Source: Streptomyces sp. A1136
GTDB taxonomy: Bacteria; Actinomycetota; Actinomycetes; Streptomycetales; Streptomycetaceae
Direction of reading: 5' to 3'
Assembly: GCF_004795055.1 (NCBI RefSeq)
Contig: NZ_SSBJ01000050.1
Location: 1 to 41,499, forward strand
Length of the DNA: 41,499 nucleotides
The notes below the pieces were generated by a model. That model was given only the letters and a program-made list of their open reading frames with translations. It ran no database searches and had not been told where the DNA came from. Below, piece after piece: positions 6,541 to 15,944 of this stretch (the stretch's first letter is position 1; the number at the start of each line of letters is the position of its first letter). A program made the position numbers and the translations under genes.

Positions 6541-8142
6541 GTCATCAACGCGTCCAGCCCCCCCGCCGTAGAACTGCACGGCATCACCAAGCGTTTCCCT
6601 GGCGTCGTCGCCAACAAGGACATCGACATCACCGTTCGCAAGGGCACGGTCCATGCCCTCATCGGTGAGAACGGTGCCGGCAAGTCGACCCTGATGAAGA
6701 TCCTCTACGGCATGCAGAAGCCGGACGAGGGCACCATCGCCGTCGACGGGGAGCAGGTCTCCTTCGCCAACCCGGGCGATGCCATCGCCCGCGGCATCGG
6801 CATGGTGCACCAGCACTTCATGCTCGCCGACAACCTCACCGTCCTGGAGAACGTCGTTCTCGGCGGCGAGAAGCTGTACGGGATCGGCGGCAAGGCCCGC
6901 AAGAAGATCATGGAGATCTCGGACGCGTACGGTCTCGGGGTCCGTCCCGACGCCCTCGTCGAGGAGCTCGGCGTCGCCGACCGCCAGCGCGTGGAGATCC
7001 TCAAGGTCCTCTACCGCGGCGCCCGCACCCTCATCCTCGACGAGCCGACCGCCGTGCTCGTGCCGCAGGAAGTGGACGCGCTCTTCGACAACCTGCGCGA
7101 GCTCAAGGCCGAGGGTCTGACCGTCATCTTCATCTCGCACAAGCTGGGCGAGGTGCTGAAGGTCGCCGACGACATCACCGTCATCCGCCGCGGTACCACG
7201 GTCGGCACCGCCGACCCCCGGACCGCCACCACCAAGCAGCTCGCCGAGCTGATGGTCGGCAGCGAGCTGCCCTCGCCGGAGACCCGCGAGTCCACGGTGA
7301 CCACGACGCCGATGCTCCGCGTGGAGAACCTGCGGCTGACCGCCACCGACCCCGACGGGATCGTCCGCGAGGTGCTGGCCGGCATCGACTTCACCATCCA
7401 CAAGGGTGAGGTCCTCGGTATCGCCGGTGTCGAGGGCAACGGGCAGACCGAGCTCATCGACGCGCTGATGGGCATGAGCATCCCCGACGGCGGCGTCATC
7501 ACCCTCGACGGCCGGGACATCTCCACCACCCCGACGCGCAAGCGCCGCGAGGGCGGGATCGGCTACATCCCCGAGGACCGCCACCGGCACGGGCTGCTGC
7601 TGGAGGCCCCGCTCTGGGAGAACCGCATCCTCGGCCACGTCACCGAGGCGCCCAACTCCAAGCGCGGTGTCCTCGACCCGAAGGCCGCCCGCAAGGACAC
7701 CGAGCGCATCGTGCGCGAGTACGACGTCCGCACCCCGGGCATCGAAGTCACCGCGGCCTCCCTGTCCGGCGGCAACCAGCAGAAGCTGATCGTCGGCCGC
7801 GAGATGAGCCACAACCCGAAGTTCCTCATCGCCGCCCACCCCACCCGCGGTGTGGACGTCGGTGCGCAGGCGCAGATCTGGGACGCCATCCGCGAGGCCC
7901 GGCGCGAGGGCCTCGCCGTGCTGCTCATCTCCGCCGACCTCGACGAGCTGATCGGCCTGTCCGACACGCTGCGCGTCATCTACCGCGGTCGCCTGGTCGC
8001 GGACGCCGACCCGGCGACCATCACGCCCGAGGAGCTGGGCACCGCCATGACGGGTGCCGCGAGCGGGCACCTGGAAGCAACGAACGACCACGTTGAAGGC
8101 TCCGCCGCTGCCGACGGGACGACGGAGGACGAGGCCCGATGA
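6541..8142 (+). CDS. Nucleoside ABC transporter ATP-binding protein (two ATPase domains), unusual start
   Basis: This is the dual-ATPase subunit of the BMP-type nucleoside importer. The conserved frame opens VINASSPPAVELHGITKRF at 6541. Walker A GENGAGKST is at 6667-6693 and Walker B LILDEPTAV follows near 7030. The second domain has the degenerate GVEGNGQTE loop usual for this subunit, signature SLSGGNQQK near 7762, and PTRGVD. The start is a problem: the frame is open from 6466 but has no ATG, GTG or TTG before ATG 6694, which would delete Walker A. AAGGAG (6530-6535) is placed for GTC 6541 or ATC 6544, while GTG 6537 is out of frame. A non-canonical start or a base error is likely. The gene overlaps the next one by ATGA. 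Confidence 0.9.
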   Translation, partial: VINASSPPAVELHGITKRFPGVVANKDIDITVRKGTVHALIGENGAGKSTLMKILYGMQKPDEGTIAVDGEQVSFANPGDAIARGIGMVHQHFMLADNLTVLENVVLGGEKLYGIGGKARKKIMEISDAYGLGVRPDALVEELGVADRQRVEILKVLYRGARTLILDEPTAVLVPQEVDALFDNLRELKAEGLTVIFISHKLGEVLKVADDITVIRRGTTVGTADPRTATTKQLAELMVGSELPSPETRESTVTTTPMLRVENLRLTATDPDGIVREVLAGIDFTIHKGEVLGIAGVEGNGQTELIDALMGMSIPDGGVITLDGRDISTTPTRKRREGGIGYIPEDRHRHGLLLEAPLWENRILGHVTEAPNSKRGVLDPKAARKDTERIVREYDVRTPGIEVTAASLSGGNQQKLIVGREMSHNPKFLIAAHPTRGVDVGAQAQIWDAIREARREGLAVLLISADLDELIGLSDTLRVIYRGRLVADADPATITPEELGTAMTGAASGHLEATNDHVEGSAAADGTTEDEAR

Positions 8143-9254
8143 AGAAATTCGACAAGGACCGGTTGCTGCTCTCGGTCGCCGGGCCGCTGCTCGCCCTGAT
8201 CAGCGCCCTGCTGCTGACGGTGATCGTGCTGGCGGCCTCGGGCGTCGACCCGATCGACCCGCTGCGCATCATGATCGAGCAGGCCGGTTACGAGGACATC
8301 CAGGTCCTGATCATCAACCAGGCCGGCATCTACTACCTGGCAGCCCTGGCCGTCGCCATCGGCTTCCGGATGAACCTCTTCAACATCGGCGTCGACGGCC
8401 AGTACCGCCTCGCGGCGATGTTCTCCGCGGTGGTCGGCACGGCGGTCTCGCTGCCCGGTCCGCTGCACATCCTGCTGATCGTGGCCGTGGCCATGCTCAC
8501 GGGTGCCTTCTGGGCCGGCATCGCGGGCATCCTCAAGGCCCGCCGCGGCGTGAGCGAGGTCGTCTCCACGATCATGCTCAACGCCATCGCGACCTCGCTG
8601 ATCGCCTGGCTGATCCTGCCGAAGAACTTCGGCGTCCAGCCGGCCGGTTCCAACGACCTCACCACCGGCGACATCCCGGAGTCGGGCTGGTTCCCGTCCC
8701 TCTCCCTGTCCGGCGGCGACATCTACGGCTTCACCTTCGTCGCCTTCGCCCTGGGCATCGTCTACTGGTTCGTGCTGAACCGGACCCGCTTCGGCTTCGA
8801 CCTGCGCGCCACCGGCGCCAGCGAGTCGGCGGCCCAGGCCTCCGGCGTGGACGCCAAGAAGATGATCATGACGTCCATGCTCGTCTCGGGCGCGGTCGCC
8901 GGTCTGACCGGCATGCCGCTGCTGCTCGGCGAGTCGCACACCTACAACCTGTCCTTCCCGCTGGGCATCGGCTTCACCGGCATCACCATCGCGCTGCTCG
9001 GCCGGAACAACCCCGTCGGCATCTTCTTCTCGGCCCTCCTGATCGCCTTCATCGACAAGGCCTCCGCCGGTCTCGACCAGAACGGCTACGCCAAGGAGAT
9101 CGGCACGATCCTGCAGGGCCTGATCGTGATCGCCGTCGTCGTCAGCTACGAGCTCGTCCGCCGCTACGGCATCCGCCGCCAGCAGCAGAAGGTCGGCGAA
9201 GAGCTGGCCGCAGGCCACGCCCTCAAGACCGACAACAAGGAGGTCGCGGCGTGA
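8139..9254 (+). CDS. Nucleoside ABC transporter permease 1
   Basis: A 371-residue permease of the BPD_transp_2 family, the first of two membrane subunits of the nucleoside importer. It starts at ATG 8139, overlapping the ATPase stop as ATGA, so translation is coupled. Many hydrophobic helices are visible, beginning LLLSVAGPLLALISALLLTV. The segment IGFRMNLFNIGVDGQYRLAA (near residues 73-92) and the loop RRGVSEVVSTIMLNAIA (near 135-151) are the usual landmarks that contact the ATPase and line the channel. It lies between the ATPase and the second permease, in the standard order of this transporter. Confidence 0.93.
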   Translation: MKKFDKDRLLLSVAGPLLALISALLLTVIVLAASGVDPIDPLRIMIEQAGYEDIQVLIINQAGIYYLAALAVAIGFRMNLFNIGVDGQYRLAAMFSAVVGTAVSLPGPLHILLIVAVAMLTGAFWAGIAGILKARRGVSEVVSTIMLNAIATSLIAWLILPKNFGVQPAGSNDLTTGDIPESGWFPSLSLSGGDIYGFTFVAFALGIVYWFVLNRTRFGFDLRATGASESAAQASGVDAKKMIMTSMLVSGAVAGLTGMPLLLGESHTYNLSFPLGIGFTGITIALLGRNNPVGIFFSALLIAFIDKASAGLDQNGYAKEIGTILQGLIVIAVVVSYELVRRYGIRRQQQKVGEELAAGHALKTDNKEVAA

Positions 9255-10516
9255 GCACCAGCACCGTTTCCGCGACGAGCGCCGCGCCCAAGAAGGGCGG
9301 CGGCCGCCGCAAGCTGACCCTGCCCTGGATCCTGCTGATGATCGCGGGCGGACTCGCCCTGATCTCCCTGGTCAGGATCATCTCCGGGGCCGACGACCTG
9401 ACGTCCGTCGGCCAGGTCTCCGGCGCCCTCCAGCTCGCCGTGCCGATCGCCCTCGCGGGTCTCGGCGGCCTGTGGGCCGAGCGCGCGGGCGTCGTCAACA
9501 TCGGCCTCGAAGGCATGATGATCCTGGGCACCTGGTTCGGCGCCTGGGCCGGCTACCAGTGGGGTCCGTGGACCGGTGTCCTCCTGGGCGTCGTCGGCGG
9601 CGCCCTCGGCGGCCTGCTGCACGCGATCATCACCGTGACGTTCAACGTCAACCACATCGTCTCCGGTGTGGCGGTCAACATCCTGGCCGTGGGCTTCACC
9701 CAGTACCTGTCGAACTTCACCTTCGACAAGGCCCCGGGCGGCTCTTCCAAGCAGTCCCCGCGCATCGACCCGATCACCGAGATCACCATTCCCGGGGTCT
9801 CGGACTGGTTGGCCACGCTGCAGGGCAAACACTGGTTCCTGATCTCGGACGTCGCCGGAGTCCTCGGCGGGCTGGTCACCAACCTCTCGCTGCTGACCAT
9901 CGTGGCGGTCCTGCTGGTCCCGGCCACCTGGTGGGTGCTGTGGCGAACCTCCTTCGGTCTGCGCCTGCGCTCCTGCGGCGAGAACCCGATCGCCGCCGAG
10001 TCGCTCGGCGTGAACGTCTACAAGTACAAGTACATCGCCGTGGTCGTCTCCGGCGCGATGGCCGGTCTCGGCGGCGCGTTCCTCGCGATCGTCTCCACCG
10101 GCATCTACCAGGAGGGGCAGACCGGCGGCCGCGGTTACATCGGTCTCGCCGCGATGATCTTCGGCAACTGGATGCCGGGCGGCATGGCCCTCGGCTCGGG
10201 CCTCTTCGGCTTCACCTACAGCCTCCGGCTGCGCGGTGGCGCCGAGAACGTCCACGCGATGCTCCTGCTGCTCGCGATCCTGCTCGTCCTCGTCGTCGGC
10301 TGGCAGCTCTACAAGAAGAAGCACTGGCAGGCGGGCATCGCGGCGCTCTGCTCCGCCGGTCTCTTCCTCTGGTACGCGCTCACCGATGCCGTCCCGAGCC
10401 AGTTCGTGGACGCCGCCCCGTACGTCACGACCCTGCTCGTGCTCGCCCTGTCGGCGCAGCGCCTGCGGATGCCCAAGGCGGACGGCCTGCCGTACCGCAA
10501 GGGCCAGGGCAAGTGA
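9251..10516 (+). CDS. Nucleoside ABC transporter permease 2
   Basis: A 421-residue permease of the BPD_transp_2 family, the second membrane subunit. It begins at GTG 9251 with a four-base GTGA overlap with permease 1. The N-terminal tail is polar (MSTSTVSATSAAPKKGGG), followed by helices including ERAGVVNIGLEGMMILGTWF, the counterpart of permease 1's NIGVDGQ loop, and VNHIVSGVAVNILAVGFTQY. The C-terminal part has extra hydrophobic segments after WQLYKKKHWQAG, making it somewhat longer than permease 1. It overlaps cdd by another GTGA, so uptake and cytidine deamination are translated as one unit. Confidence 0.93.
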   Translation: MSTSTVSATSAAPKKGGGRRKLTLPWILLMIAGGLALISLVRIISGADDLTSVGQVSGALQLAVPIALAGLGGLWAERAGVVNIGLEGMMILGTWFGAWAGYQWGPWTGVLLGVVGGALGGLLHAIITVTFNVNHIVSGVAVNILAVGFTQYLSNFTFDKAPGGSSKQSPRIDPITEITIPGVSDWLATLQGKHWFLISDVAGVLGGLVTNLSLLTIVAVLLVPATWWVLWRTSFGLRLRSCGENPIAAESLGVNVYKYKYIAVVVSGAMAGLGGAFLAIVSTGIYQEGQTGGRGYIGLAAMIFGNWMPGGMALGSGLFGFTYSLRLRGGAENVHAMLLLLAILLVLVVGWQLYKKKHWQAGIAALCSAGLFLWYALTDAVPSQFVDAAPYVTTLLVLALSAQRLRMPKADGLPYRKGQGK

Positions 10517-10911
10517 GCCCGCACGCCGCCGTCGACTGGGAGGCACTGCGGACCGCCGCCCGGGAGGCGATGACGCGGGCGTACGCCCCGTACTCCGGCT
10601 TCCCGGTCGGTGTGGCCGCGCTGGTCGACGACGGCCGCACGGTCGTGGGCTGCAACGTGGAGAACGCCAGCTACGGGCTGGGCCTGTGCGCCGAGTGCGG
10701 GCTGGTGTCCGCCCTCCAGGCCACGGGCGGCGGTCGGCTCACGCACTTCACGTGCGTGGACGGCAAGGGCGAGATCCTCGTCCCGTGCGGCCGCTGTCGG
10801 CAGCTGCTCTTCGAGTTCGGGGGCCCCGAACTCCAGGTGGAGACGCCGGAAGGCGTCCTGCCGCTCTCGGCGATGCTGCCCCAGGCCTTCGGGCCGGACC
10901 ACCTCAGATAG
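10513..10911 (+). CDS. cdd: Cytidine deaminase
   Basis: A 132-residue homotetrameric-type cytidine deaminase converting cytidine and deoxycytidine to uridine and deoxyuridine in the cytosol. The catalytic zinc motifs are plain: NVENASYGLGLCAECG (Cys ligand plus the catalytic Glu of C-A-E) and PCGRCRQLLFEF with the two remaining Cys ligands. AYAPYSGFPVGVAAL near residue 22 is the typical N-terminal signature. The GTG at 10513 overlaps the permease stop, and the start is supported by the normal family length. It feeds uridine and deoxyuridine to the phosphorylases. A hairpin terminator lies just downstream. Confidence 0.95.
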   Translation: MSPHAAVDWEALRTAAREAMTRAYAPYSGFPVGVAALVDDGRTVVGCNVENASYGLGLCAECGLVSALQATGGGRLTHFTCVDGKGEILVPCGRCRQLLFEFGGPELQVETPEGVLPLSAMLPQAFGPDHLR

Positions 10912-10917
10912 CCGAAG

Positions 10918-10954
10918 CGACGGTCCTTCGTCCCTCCCGGGCGAAGGGCCGTCG
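10918..10954 (+). terminator. Stem-loop between cdd and deoA
   Basis: CGACGGTCCTTCG (10918-10930) pairs with CGAAGGGCCGTCG (10942-10954) with only a T-G wobble; the loop is 11 bases. A T-containing tract follows (tgtttcc). It probably ends most of the transporter-cdd transcript, so deoA relies on its own operator-controlled promoter. Confidence 0.75.
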
Positions 10955-10983
10955 TGTTTCCGTCTCATCCTTCCCCCTCTTCT

Positions 10984-10995
10984 CTATGCGCGTAG
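10984..10995 (+). promoter_or_regulatory. Operator CTATGCGCGTAG upstream of deoA
   Basis: One mismatch (T for C at position 4) from the shared palindrome. It ends 13 bases before the deoA ATG and abuts the ribosome binding site AAGGAA (10997-11002). A bound repressor could block either initiation or early elongation; no clear -10/-35 pair was found. Confidence 0.7.
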
Positions 10996-11008
10996 AAGGA
11001 AGCACTCC

Positions 11009-12286
<1,278 letters not shown>

Positions 12287-12303
12287 GCACCATCCCCCTG
12301 ACC

Positions 12304-12341
12304 CCGTCGGCGCGGCTCCCCGTCCGGAGCCGCGCCGACGG
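12304..12341 (+). terminator. Rho-independent-type terminator after deoA
   Basis: A 16-bp perfect stem: CCGTCGGCGCGGCTCC (12304-12319) with 12326-12341, loop of six bases, 17 bases after the deoA stop. There is no strong T-tract, as is usual in streptomycetes. Confidence 0.85.
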
Positions 12342-12362
12342 CCTCACACCGGCTCCCGGGCG

Positions 12363-12731
12363 ATGAGTTCGGGTGCGCGGCCCGGTCAACCCCTCGTGGA
12401 GATCAGAAGACTGGTGCTGTCCGGCCCCGCCGTGACCGTCGAGGACGCCGACCGGCTCGACGCCCTGTGCCGGGACGGGCCCCGCCCGCTGTGGGTGGTG
12501 TGCGCCGCCGGGGAACTCGGCGACGCCGGGCTCGCCGACGTGGACGGACTGGCCCGCCTCGCCCTGGCCGCCCGCCGGGCCGGGGTCCGCCTCAGCCTGG
12601 CCGGGGCCGCCCCGCGCCTACGCGCCCTGCTGGACCTCGTCGGACTCGTCGAGCTGCTCGGGGAGCCCGAACATCGGGAACCACCTGGCGGTGTCCAGGA
12701 AGGCGTTCAGCCCGACGATCTTCCCCCCTGA
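12363..12731 (+). CDS. STAS domain protein (anti-sigma factor antagonist-like)
   Basis: A 122-residue protein with the sheet-helix rhythm of a STAS domain: VEIRRLVLSGPAVTVEDADRL, PLWVVCAAGELGDAGLADVD, then a helix LARLALAARRAGVRL and a final LLDLVGLVELL. The usual phosphorylatable Ser/Thr at the start of the second helix is not obvious (LGDAGLADVD), so a classic SpoIIAA-type switch is uncertain. The last 30 residues, from GEPEHREPPGG onward, are translated from DNA that also encodes the C-terminus of the sigma factor on the other strand (overlap 12618-12731). No strong Shine-Dalgarno precedes ATG 12363. Confidence 0.65.
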   Translation: MSSGARPGQPLVEIRRLVLSGPAVTVEDADRLDALCRDGPRPLWVVCAAGELGDAGLADVDGLARLALAARRAGVRLSLAGAAPRLRALLDLVGLVELLGEPEHREPPGGVQEGVQPDDLPP

Positions 12732-13625
12732 TATCTCCAACACCTGCAACGCCCACGGCTCGTGTCCGGGTCGGCCGTCCGCGCGCGGACGGTACTGCCC
12801 GAAGGCCGGCATGCCGTTCGCCGTCGTCGGGACGAGCCGGGACCCCTTGCATCCGATGCCCTGGTTCAGGTGCCACGCCGCGATGTCGGCGTGACCGCGC
12901 AGCCACAGGTCGTACGGCGGCATCGACAGCACCGCGTCCTCGTGCAGCAGGGCGGTGAGCCCGGAGATGTCATACGCCTCGAAGGCGCTCAGGTACCGCT
13001 CCAACAGCTTCGCCTGGTCCGCGTCCAGCGGGTCCGCCGGATCGCTCGCGCGCACCGCCTGACCGGCGAGGGTGGCCCGGGCCCGCTGGAGGGCGCTGTT
13101 CACCGACGCGACCGTGGTGTCCAGCAGCGTCGCGACCTCGTCCGCCTTCCAGGCCAGCACCTCGCGCAGGATCAGCACGGCCCGCTGCTTCGCCGGCAGG
13201 TGCTGGAGCGCGGCGACGAAGGCCAGTCGGACGGACTCCCGCGCCAGCGCCGTCTCCGCGGGATCGGCGGTCTGCGGCAGCACCCGCCCGTCCGGCACCG
13301 GCTCCAGCCACGTCACCTCCGGCCGCTCGTTGAGCACGGCCGAGGCCTGGTGCTGCGGCGCCCCCAAATCCATCGGCCGGGCCCGCTTCTTCCCCGCGTT
13401 CAGCAGGTCCAGGCAGACATTGGTCGCGATCCGGTACAGCCAGGACCGCAGCGAGGAACGGCCCTCGAACTTGTCGTAGGCGCGCCAGGCACGCAGGTAC
13501 GTGTCCTGCACCGCGTCCTCGGCGTCGAAGGAGGACCCGAGCATCCGGTAGCAGTAGCCGGTGAGCTCGACTCGATAGCGGTCCATCGCCGAGTCGAGGT
13601 CCGGGCTGGTCGCGAGGTCACTCAT
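12618..13625 (-). CDS. ECF sigma factor with C-terminal SnoaL/NTF2-like domain
   Basis: A 335-residue sigma-70 family factor of the SigG/SigX5-like type. Region 2 is near residues 20-80 (ELTGYCYRMLGSSFDAEDAVQDTYLRAW, then SSLRSWLYRIATNVCLD). Region 4 is near 150-200 (HLPAKQRAVLILREVLAWKADEVATLL, then VNSALQRARATL). After it comes a SnoaL-like domain (LLERYLSAFEAYDISGLTALLHEDA, WALQVLEISGGKI), which in such ECF groups replaces an anti-sigma factor as an intramolecular control. The start ATG (13623-13625) has GGGGGA eight bases upstream. A longer in-frame reading to 13760 would include non-family sequence and was set aside. It is convergent with, and overlaps, the STAS gene. Confidence 0.88.
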   Translation of the reverse strand: MSDLATSPDLDSAMDRYRVELTGYCYRMLGSSFDAEDAVQDTYLRAWRAYDKFEGRSSLRSWLYRIATNVCLDLLNAGKKRARPMDLGAPQHQASAVLNERPEVTWLEPVPDGRVLPQTADPAETALARESVRLAFVAALQHLPAKQRAVLILREVLAWKADEVATLLDTTVASVNSALQRARATLAGQAVRASDPADPLDADQAKLLERYLSAFEAYDISGLTALLHEDAVLSMPPYDLWLRGHADIAAWHLNQGIGCKGSRLVPTTANGMPAFGQYRPRADGRPGHEPWALQVLEISGGKIVGLNAFLDTARWFPMFGLPEQLDESDEVQQGA

Positions 13626-13651
13626 GGCTGCCGTCCCCCAGTAAGTTCCAC

Positions 13652-13681
13652 TACGTCGAAAACTACCGGAGGGGTCTGACA
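13652..13681 (-). promoter_or_regulatory. Possible ECF-type autoregulatory promoter
   Basis: On the minus strand TGTCA (13681-13677) is followed after 18 bases by CGAC (13658-13655) and GTA, upstream of the sigma factor start. TGTCA plus CGTC-like elements are reported for some ECF groups with C-terminal NTF2-like domains. This is a pattern match only. Confidence 0.3.
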
Positions 13682-13719
13682 ACGGCAGCCGGACCGCCGG
13701 GCGCCGCGCGGGGCACGGC

Positions 13720-14436
13720 TCAGGTGCCGGGCTTGCGTCCGTACACGTAGACGTCGTCACCGCTTCGCAGCAGGTTCCAGTACGCCTTGGCGTCCGCCGG
13801 GCGCATGTTCACGCAGCCCCCGGAGCCGGGCGGGCTCCACATGCTCTTCTCGACGGAGTGGAAGGCGATGCCCCCGTCGAAGAACTGCGCGTACGGCATC
13901 GCGACGTCGTAGAGCGTCGACCAGAAGTCGATGTCGCGGTAGTAGATCCGCTTGTGACCGGTCCGCGTCTCGGTCCCGTCCTTGCCCGTGCGCACCGGCA
14001 CCGGCCCGTAGACCAGTTTCCCGCCGTCCTGGACCCAGCTGAGCTGGCGCGTCAGGTCCACGCAGGCGATCCGCCCCAGGTCCACCGGGCACGCGCCGTC
14101 CCGGTTGGGGGTGGTGCCGGCCGCCCGTTGCGCCAGCATCACGCTCATCGTCTGCCAGGTGAGCGGCCCGGCGTACCCCGCGGTCGGGGTGATGCCGTAC
14201 GTCGCCTGGAACGACCTGATGGCCGTGCAGTCGGCCACCGACTGCACGCCGTCCACCGGTCGCCCAAGGAACTGCTCGACCTGCCGCTGGTAGGGCCCGG
14301 TCGTCGCGGTGCAGGACGCGGCCTGCGCCGTCCCGCCCCCGACGGCCACCAGCGACGCCGCCAGGGCCATCGCCGCGCCCACCAGTGCCGCCGCCCGGCC
14401 CCTCGTACGAATCCGTCGTTTCCGTGTGGATGTCAC
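13720..14436 (-). CDS. Secreted L,D-transpeptidase (YkuD) with peptidoglycan-binding domain
   Basis: A 238-residue exported cell-wall enzyme. GTG at 14434-14436 follows GGGGAGG by about seven bases. The N-terminus has a basic start (RKRRIRTRGR), a hydrophobic core and an AQA-A cleavage site near residue 39. A peptidoglycan-binding region follows (YQRQVEQFLGRPVDGVQSVADC, IRSFQATYGITPTAGYAGPLTW). The YkuD domain ends with the catalytic motif: H in FHSVEKSMW, then PPGSGGCVNMRPADA with the nucleophilic Cys. It makes 3-3 cross-links or anchors proteins to peptidoglycan. It lies downstream of the MFS gene on the same strand but is separated from it by a terminator. Confidence 0.9.
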   Translation of the reverse strand: MTSTRKRRIRTRGRAAALVGAAMALAASLVAVGGGTAQAASCTATTGPYQRQVEQFLGRPVDGVQSVADCTAIRSFQATYGITPTAGYAGPLTWQTMSVMLAQRAAGTTPNRDGACPVDLGRIACVDLTRQLSWVQDGGKLVYGPVPVRTGKDGTETRTGHKRIYYRDIDFWSTLYDVAMPYAQFFDGGIAFHSVEKSMWSPPGSGGCVNMRPADAKAYWNLLRSGDDVYVYGRKPGT

Positions 14437-14483
14437 ATCCGCCTCCCCACCGCATCCCTTCCCTCCCCGGAGGCCGAACGTGC

Positions 14484-14516
14484 CGGAGCCCGGAGCGCGA
14501 TGGGCTCCGGGCTCCG
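14484..14516 (-). terminator. Terminator between the MFS transporter and L,D-transpeptidase genes
   Basis: Perfect 13-bp stem: CGGAGCCCGGAGC (14484-14496) with GCTCCGGGCTCCG (14504-14516), loop of seven bases, about 50 bases past the MFS stop on the minus strand. It separates two same-strand genes. Confidence 0.85.
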
Positions 14517-14564
14517 TAAATCACCTCGTACCGATGTCGTACGGCGGGTGCGCGCGGCGTCGTA

Positions 14565-15845
14565 TCAGCGCATCGCGGCCAGTGAGGTGGGACGGCGTTC
14601 GGTGCGCGCCGCGTGCGACCCGTACAGGGTGATCGACGCGACGCCGACCACCGCCACCAGCGCGATCCCGACCGTGGCCGCCCACCCCGAGGCGTGGTAG
14701 GCGAGCGCCCCGAGGGTGCCGCCCGCGCTCGAACCGAGGTAATACGCCGACTGGTAGAGCGCCGACGCCTGCGCCCGGCCCGTCGTCGCCGTCCGGCTCA
14801 CCGCAGCCGAGGCCACCGCGTGCCCCGCGAAGAACCCGGCCGTGATCAGCACCAGGCCCGCCAGGACGGCGGCCAACGAGTCCGCCAGGGAGAGCAGCAG
14901 CCCGAGCGCGGTCGTGGTCACCGCCAGGTACAGCGCGCCGCGCCGTCCGACGCGGGCCACCAACTGCCCGGCGGCCGCCGATGAGACCGTACCGACCAGA
15001 TAGACCAGGAACACCGATCCGACGACGCCCTGCCCCAGCGAGAACGGCTCGTCCACCAGGCGGTACCCGATGACCGTGTACACCGCCCCGAACACCGTCA
15101 TGAACAGCGCGCCGATCCCGTACAGCCGCAGCAACAGCGGGTCCCGCAGGTGCCCCGCGACCGTACGTCCCACGGCGCGCGGCTCCAGCGACGCCGGCCG
15201 GAAGAACCGCGCCCGGGGCAGCAGCACCAGGAACGCCGCCGCGCACGCCAGTGCCATCAGCCCGACCGTCAGCAGCCCGGCCCGCCAGCCCCACAGCTGC
15301 GCGGCCCAGCCGGTGACGATGCGGCCGCTCATCCCGCCGATCGAATTGCCCGCGACGAACAGGCCGATCGCGCCGACCAACGCCTTCGGGCGGACCTCCT
15401 CCGCCAGGTACGCCATCGCGGAGGCCGGGATGCCGGCGATGGCCGCTCCCTGCAGCGCGCGCAGCGCCACCAGCCACTCCAGGTTCGGGGCGAACGGGAC
15501 GAGCAGCCCGACACCGACGGCCAGGGCCATCGCGCAGGTCATCATCCGGGTCCGCCCGAACCGCTCGGACAACGCGCTCAGCGGCAGGACGAAGAGGGCG
15601 AGCGCTCCGGTGGCGGCGGACACCGTCCAACTGGCCTGACCGGCCGTCACCCCGAAGTCGCCGGAGATCGCGGGCAGCAGCGCCTGGGTGGAGTAGAGGA
15701 GTGCGAAGGTCGCCAGTCCGGCGGCGAAGAGCGCGAGGCTCATCCGGCGGTAGCCGGGGCGGCCGGGGGAGTGGGGTTCCGGTGCGGGGGACGACGGGGT
15801 GGAGGCACCCGGGATGGTGGGTGCCCCGGTATGAGCGGGAGGCAT
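14565..15845 (-). CDS. MFS transporter
   Basis: A 426-residue major facilitator superfamily protein with about 12 membrane helices. Near the first loops are SERFGRTRMM (the motif-A position between helices 2 and 3) and ALQGAAIAGIPASAMAYLAEE (helix 4 to 5). The second half repeats the pattern (ARVGRRGALYLAVTTTALGL). This is the layout of drug/sugar exporters of the YnfM/AraJ type; the substrate is unknown. The ATG at 15843-15845 is preceded by no Shine-Dalgarno but by TACCGT (minus strand, 15857-15852) six bases upstream, fitting a leaderless transcript. It is divergent from a LysR gene that is the obvious candidate regulator. Confidence 0.88.
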   Translation of the reverse strand: MPPAHTGAPTIPGASTPSSPAPEPHSPGRPGYRRMSLALFAAGLATFALLYSTQALLPAISGDFGVTAGQASWTVSAATGALALFVLPLSALSERFGRTRMMTCAMALAVGVGLLVPFAPNLEWLVALRALQGAAIAGIPASAMAYLAEEVRPKALVGAIGLFVAGNSIGGMSGRIVTGWAAQLWGWRAGLLTVGLMALACAAAFLVLLPRARFFRPASLEPRAVGRTVAGHLRDPLLLRLYGIGALFMTVFGAVYTVIGYRLVDEPFSLGQGVVGSVFLVYLVGTVSSAAAGQLVARVGRRGALYLAVTTTALGLLLSLADSLAAVLAGLVLITAGFFAGHAVASAAVSRTATTGRAQASALYQSAYYLGSSAGGTLGALAYHASGWAATVGIALVAVVGVASITLYGSHAARTERRPTSLAAMR

Positions 15846-15881
15846 GTCTCGACGGTAGACCCGGGCCGTTTCATGCGTCCA

Positions 15882-15917
15882 ATGCACAGAATCGCGATAA
15901 TCAATCCACTCGTGCAT
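15882..15917. promoter_or_regulatory. Candidate LysR operator in the MFS/lysR divergent region
   Basis: ATGCAC (15882-15887) and GTGCAT (15912-15917) form an inverted repeat 24 bases apart, with an internal 8-bp palindrome ATCGCGAT (15891-15898). It lies midway between the two divergent genes, where LysR regulators usually bind. Confidence 0.5.
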
Positions 15918-15944
15918 CAGTCCAGTTCAGGGAGGCGCATGTCA

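Noticed and set aside
12618..13760. Longer sigma factor start at 13760
   Set aside because: The extra 45 residues are unlike ECF sigma factors and cross a likely promoter; the ATG at 13625 has a ribosome binding site at normal distance.
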